This document shows, in pieces, positions 14,568 to 15,046 of a DNA stretch of 15,046 nt. Numbering within the stretch: position 1 is the stretch's first letter; each line of letters begins with the position of its first letter. This DNA comes from Desulfofustis sp. (GTDB lineage Bacteria; Desulfobacterota; Desulfobulbia; Desulfobulbales; Desulfocapsaceae): assembly GCA_029287755.1 (NCBI GenBank), contig JARFQM010000448.1, forward strand, positions 1 to 15,046, in the 5' to 3' direction. Under the pieces are notes generated by a model, which had not been told where the DNA came from, searched no databases, and worked only from the letters and a program-made list of their open reading frames with translations. Both the position numbers and the translations under genes were made by a program.

Positions 14568-14945
14568 TTCAGAGAAGGTATTCGCTTAACCCCACTTTAC
14601 TACCCAACCTGCAAATCGGCAATGGCCCCACCAAGATACTGACCCGTAGCCATCTGGAAGTAATCTGCTGCAGTTTTCGACCGTCAAGGGGCTGCTCTTT
14701 TTTGATCTTGCCCAACCACGATGTTTATTGTTAGGAATTAGACAGCCTGTCCTGGTCTAGGAAACTGTTGGAGCCATTTGCAAAACGATCTTTTCGCCCA
14801 CACTCTGCGTTATGCTCAAAATTTTATCCTCGGAATATCAATCAATCATATGCCTGTGGTAAAATTTCTCGCATGGTTTGATTTTGCACGACAATCTTAG
14901 TTTTGCCAAAGGCTCGTTGTTCAAACTTTGAGGGGGAAGCCTCCA
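14568..14945. other. Intergenic region before the last gene
   Basis: About 380 bases with no supported gene. Visible elements are the short palindrome GACAGCCTGTC (14741-14751) and an overlapping inverted repeat TAGAC (14739-14743) / GTCTA (14755-14759). A progressively AT-rich stretch runs from about 14800 to 14900 and probably contains the promoter of the gene at 14946. No confident -35/-10 or sigma-54 signature could be assigned. A 16-codon frame inside it (from about 14813) has no ribosome site and was not called. Confidence 0.35.
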
Positions 14946-15046
14946 ATGCACTTTCTGTTAAGAAAATTTCTCTGCGCAGCCTTTCTCACCCAGCTCCTGT
15001 TCGCACCCGTGCCGGCTTTTTCCGAAGCCGAGCGGAATAACGGTTT
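14946..15046 (+). CDS. Exported protein, N-terminus only (runs off the window)
   Basis: The first 33 complete codons of a gene cut by the window edge. AGGGGG at 14931-14936 lies nine bases before the ATG. The product begins MHFLLRKFLCAAFLTQLLFA and continues PVPAFSEAERNNG: a basic start, a hydrophobic core and a plausible signal-peptidase I site after AFS (residue 24) or PAF. It is therefore predicted to be secreted to the periplasm or outer membrane. The family cannot be recognised from this fragment. Confidence 0.6.
   Translation, partial: MHFLLRKFLCAAFLTQLLFAPVPAFSEAERNNG

Noticed and set aside
14875..14895. Possible sigma-54 site before the last gene (TGG...TTTTGC)
   Set aside because: The spacing between GG and GC is nine rather than ten bases and the first element is poor.
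1..15046. Mobile element, CRISPR array, tRNA, toxin-antitoxin or defence system
   Set aside because: No transposase, integrase, repeat array, tRNA-like cloverleaf or defence-type domain was seen on either strand.

Overview
The window reads as chromosomal DNA of a Gram-negative bacterium, most likely a member of the Pseudomonadota. The support is an outer-membrane porin with a C-terminal Phe, a lipoprotein, Tat-type and Sec-type signal peptides, a YghX-like hydrolase and moderately GC-rich coding sequence. The species cannot be fixed from the sequence, and no rRNA, tRNA, CRISPR array, transposase or phage gene was seen. Gene density is normal, and almost everything is a metabolic, envelope or transport gene.

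Left part (1-4220): a TetR-type regulator (minus) is divergent from a Tat-exported YghX-like dienelactone hydrolase. After a strong 13-bp hairpin come a secreted type 3 solute-binding protein resembling cyclohexadienyl dehydratase (PheC) and an amino-acid-type ABC permease. No ATPase gene accompanies them. A small periplasmic rhodanese follows, closed by a probable terminator.

Middle (4229-6989, minus): a three-gene operon encodes a membrane-anchored parvulin-like protein and two HupE/UreJ-type membrane proteins. Upstream of it lies the C-terminal stump of a lost HD-GYP protein.

Centre (7106-10182): a coiled-coil lipoprotein (plus) converges on a minus-strand pair, an exported 425-residue protein of unknown family followed by an OprB-like porin.

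Right part (10346-14554): a recognisable promoter drives an operon of a 79-residue unknown protein, a free-standing MocR-type PLP aminotransferase and a zinc alcohol dehydrogenase. These converge on an MFS transporter whose upstream region carries overlapping palindromes. A 44-residue single-span membrane peptide lies further upstream of the transporter. After about 390 bases without a gene, the first 33 residues of an exported protein run off the end of the window.

No mobile or defence system is visible. The items most worth a second look are the PheC-like binding protein with its ATPase-less permease, the unknown exported protein paired with a porin, the HD-GYP remnant, the HupE pair whose predicted mature ends begin with His, and the aminotransferase/dehydrogenase/transporter group.
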